Shown piece after piece: positions 13,482 to 15,904 of a stretch of DNA of 15,904 bases. Each line of letters begins with the position of its first letter. Position 1 is the stretch's first letter. The stretch covers positions 63,713 through 79,616 of the forward strand of contig PATA01000011.1 of NCBI GenBank assembly GCA_002713495.1. Direction: 5' to 3'. Below the pieces are notes generated by a model. That model made no database searches. It was not told where the DNA came from and saw only the letters and a list, made by a program, of their open reading frames with translations. This DNA is from Flavobacteriaceae bacterium. GTDB lineage: Bacteria > Bacteroidota > Bacteroidia > Flavobacteriales > Flavobacteriaceae. The position numbers and the translations under genes were made by a program.

Positions 13482-15904
13482 ATGAATTTTTTAAATAATA
13501 TTCTTAAAACATTTCTCGGAAATAAAGCAGAAAAAGATATATCTAAAATTAGACCCCTAGTCACACATATAAATGAAATACAAAAAACACTTAAAAATAT
13601 TAGCAACGATGATCTGAGAAATAAAACTGAAAGCTTAAAAAGTTTTATAAGTAGCTCTAGATCTGAAATTGATAAAAAAATTAATACTATAAGCAATAAA
13701 ATCAAGAAACTAGAAGACTTTGAGCAAAAAGAACAATTATATTTAGAGATAGACTCACTTGAAGAAAGTGCTTATCAGATTATTCAAAAAAAATTAGATG
13801 AGATTCTCCCTGAAACCTTTGCCATAGTTAAGGAAACAGCTCGAAGATTTAAAAATAATTCATTTTTAGAGGTTTCTGCAACTAATTTTGATCGCTTGCT
13901 TTCCTCTAAATTTGAATATGTAGAACTTGAAGGTAATAAAGCAATATGGAAAAATAAATGGGATGCTGCTGGAAAACCAATTATTTGGGATATGATTCAT
14001 TACGATGTTCAGCTTATAGGTGGAATTGCACTTCATCAGGGTAAAATTGCAGAAATGCAAACTGGGGAAGGAAAAACACTAGTAGCAACACTTCCTGTAT
14101 TTTTAAATGCTCTTACTGGCAAGGGGGTCCATTTAGTAACTGTAAATGATTACCTAGCAAAAAGAGATAGCGCCTGGATGGCTCCATTATTTCAGTTTCA
14201 CGGAATGAGTGTTGACTGTATAGATTATCACAAACCAAATAGTCAAGAAAGAAGAGATGCTTATTTAGCTGATGTTACTTACGGTACAAATAATGAATTT
14301 GGATTCGATTATTTAAGAGATAATATGGCTCATAGACCAGGTGATTTAGTTCAGAGAAAACATCATTATTCCATTGTGGATGAGGTTGATTCAGTATTAA
14401 TTGATGATGCAAGAACACCACTTATTATTTCAGGTCCAACACCTGAAGGGGATAGACATGAATTTAATCAACTGAAACCGCAGGTTTCAGAATTAGTCTC
14501 AAAACAAAAATCACTTTTAAATGGCTTATTGGCTGAAGCAAAAATGAAAATTAAAGAAGGTAATGATGAGGAAGGAGGAAAAATTCTCTACACGGTATTC
14601 AGGGGTCTTCCAAAGAATAAGGCACTAATTAAATATTTGAGTGAAGAGGGTATTAAGCAATTGTTACAAAAAAATGAAAATTTTTATATGCAAGACAACA
14701 ATAGGAATATGCATATAATTGACGCAGAATTATACTTTGTTATTGATGAGAAAAATAATCAAATTGATTTAACTGAAAAAGGAACAGAATTATTGTCGAC
14801 TAAAAGTAAAGATTCCAGCCTATTCATATTACCAGATATAGGCTCTGAAATTGCAATTATTGAATCGCAAGGATTGGATCCAAAAAAAGAGGCCGAGAAA
14901 AAACAAATCCTTTATAAAGATTTCAATGTTAAAAGCGAAAGAATTCATTCTTTAAATCAACTATTAAAAGCATACACTTTATTTGAAAAAGATGTCGAAT
15001 ATGTAGTAATAGATAACAAAGTGATGATAGTTGATGAACAAACCGGAAGAATTATGGATGGTAGACGTTATTCAGATGGTCTACATCAAGCAATTGAAGC
15101 TAAAGAAAATGTTAAAATTGAAGCAGCGACACAAACTTTTGCCACAGTAACTTTACAAAATTATTTTAGAATGTATAAAAAACTTTCTGGAATGACAGGC
15201 ACTGCTGTGACTGAGGCAGGTGAGTTTTGGGAAATATATAAATTGGATGTAATTGAAATCCCAACGAACAAACCTGTAGTTCGAAAAGACGAAAATGATT
15301 TAATATATAAAACCAAAAGAGAAAAATATAATGCAGTTATTAATGAAGTTACAAGACTTTCAAAAGAAGGTAGACCTGTATTAATTGGAACTACATCGGT
15401 TGAAATATCTGAATTATTAAGTAAAACATTAACAATAAGGAAAGTTAAACACAATGTGCTAAATGCTAAATTACACAAAAAAGAAGCTGATATTGTTGCC
15501 GAGGCTGGCTATCCTGGAGTAGTTACAATTGCAACAAACATGGCTGGTAGAGGAACTGACATAAAACTTTCAGAATCCGTTATTAATTCCGGTGGGCTTG
15601 CAATTATTGGAACTGAGAGACACGATTCAAGAAGAGTTGATAGACAACTAAGAGGTAGATCAGGGAGACAAGGAGATACTGGAAGCTCACAGTTTTTTGT
15701 TTCACTTGAAGACAATTTGATGAGATTATTTGGATCTGAAAGAGTAGCAAAGGTTATGGATAAGATGGGATTAGAAGATGGTGAAGTTATTCAACATTCT
15801 ATGATGACTAAGTCGATTGAACGAGCCCAAAAGAAAGTTGAAGAAAATAACTTTGGCATAAGGAAAAGGTTGCTTGAATACGATGATGTAATGAATTCTC
15901 AACG
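13482..15904 (+). CDS. secA: Preprotein translocase ATPase SecA, 3' end outside the window
   Basis: The ATPase that drives preproteins through SecYEG. The frame is open without interruption from the ATG at 13482 to the window end: 807 full codons, of roughly 1,100 expected for Bacteroidota. Motifs: Walker A MQTGEGKT (192-199), [12 protein letters not shown] soon after, Walker B DEVDS (300-304) with [35 protein letters not shown] (about 686-697) and GTERHDSRR...GRSGRQGD (710-732). The visible end is in the [11 protein letters not shown] stretch of the helical scaffold region. Walker A lies about 90 residues later than in E. coli (K198 versus K108), owing to a charged helical, probably coiled-coil insertion at about 40-115. 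A candidate promoter lies just upstream, after the DUF2795 terminator. The C-terminal zinc/SecB-binding tail cannot be judged. Confidence 0.97.
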   Translation, partial: MNFLNNILKTFLGNKAEKDISKIRPLVTHINEIQKTLKNISNDDLRNKTESLKSFISSSRSEIDKKINTISNKIKKLEDFEQKEQLYLEIDSLEESAYQIIQKKLDEILPETFAIVKETARRFKNNSFLEVSATNFDRLLSSKFEYVELEGNKAIWKNKWDAAGKPIIWDMIHYDVQLIGGIALHQGKIAEMQTGEGKTLVATLPVFLNALTGKGVHLVTVNDYLAKRDSAWMAPLFQFHGMSVDCIDYHKPNSQERRDAYLADVTYGTNNEFGFDYLRDNMAHRPGDLVQRKHHYSIVDEVDSVLIDDARTPLIISGPTPEGDRHEFNQLKPQVSELVSKQKSLLNGLLAEAKMKIKEGNDEEGGKILYTVFRGLPKNKALIKYLSEEGIKQLLQKNENFYMQDNNRNMHIIDAELYFVIDEKNNQIDLTEKGTELLSTKSKDSSLFILPDIGSEIAIIESQGLDPKKEAEKKQILYKDFNVKSERIHSLNQLLKAYTLFEKDVEYVVIDNKVMIVDEQTGRIMDGRRYSDGLHQAIEAKENVKIEAATQTFATVTLQNYFRMYKKLSGMTGTAVTEAGEFWEIYKLDVIEIPTNKPVVRKDENDLIYKTKREKYNAVINEVTRLSKEGRPVLIGTTSVEISELLSKTLTIRKVKHNVLNAKLHKKEADIVAEAGYPGVVTIATNMAGRGTDIKLSESVINSGGLAIIGTERHDSRRVDRQLRGRSGRQGDTGSSQFFVSLEDNLMRLFGSERVAKVMDKMGLEDGEVIQHSMMTKSIERAQKKVEENNFGIRKRLLEYDDVMNSQ

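Noticed and set aside
1..15904. tRNA, rRNA, CRISPR, insertion sequence, prophage or defence genes
   Set aside because: All gaps are under 90 bases and filled by AT-rich spacer; no cloverleaf, spaced repeats or transposase-like protein was seen.

Overview
The window looks like the chromosome of a Bacteroidota member, most likely a low-GC, gene-dense, probably marine Flavobacteriia-type bacterium. This is inferred from: strong AT richness (judged by eye); very short intergenic gaps; no clear Shine-Dalgarno sequences; matches to the Bacteroidota promoter consensus TTG-N17-23-TAnnTTTG; a SecA with about 90 extra residues before its Walker A motif; a cyclophilin-FKBP fusion of the kind reported in Flavobacterium; a cysteine-free RecQ of about 730 residues; and the arrangement recQ | kdsD-tatC-lptB. 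I cannot name a genus.

Layout. (1) 1-2177 (+): the end of a leucine operon, leuA (5' end outside the window) then leuB. (2) 2174-5690 (-): recQ, a cyclophilin-FKBP isomerase and csaA, probably one transcript, ending in a 4-base convergent overlap with leuB. (3) 5778-8311 (+): kdsD-tatC-lptB, divergent from recQ, with tatC overlapping the kdsD stop and a 12-base gap before lptB. (4) 8381-10649 (+): a 10-TM DMT-type permease, ribokinase and a small cupin, tightly coupled. (5) 10662-11411 (-): pssA. (6) 11494-13110 (+): lnt. (7) 13183-13404 (+): a small, very acidic DUF2795 protein with its own promoter and intrinsic terminator. (8) 13482 to the window end (+): secA, cut off after 807 codons.

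Much of the window serves the cell envelope. KdsD makes the arabinose 5-phosphate needed for KDO, LptB powers LPS export, TatC and SecA are the two protein-export routes, Lnt matures lipoproteins and PssA starts phosphatidylethanolamine synthesis. The leucine genes, RecQ and the folding/tRNA-binding pair are housekeeping. The permease-ribokinase-cupin block looks like a small uptake and phosphorylation module for ribose or a ribose-containing compound (inference).

No stretch above 300 bases lacks a gene; the largest gap is about 87 bases (5691-5777). I see no tRNA or rRNA gene, CRISPR array, insertion sequence or prophage. I did not find a clearly new multi-gene system. The items most worth a second look are two strong inverted repeats inside recQ, a hairpin over the recQ start codon, the DUF2795-terminator-secA promoter arrangement, a 10-A run with a short insertion in lptB, and the permease-ribokinase-cupin module.
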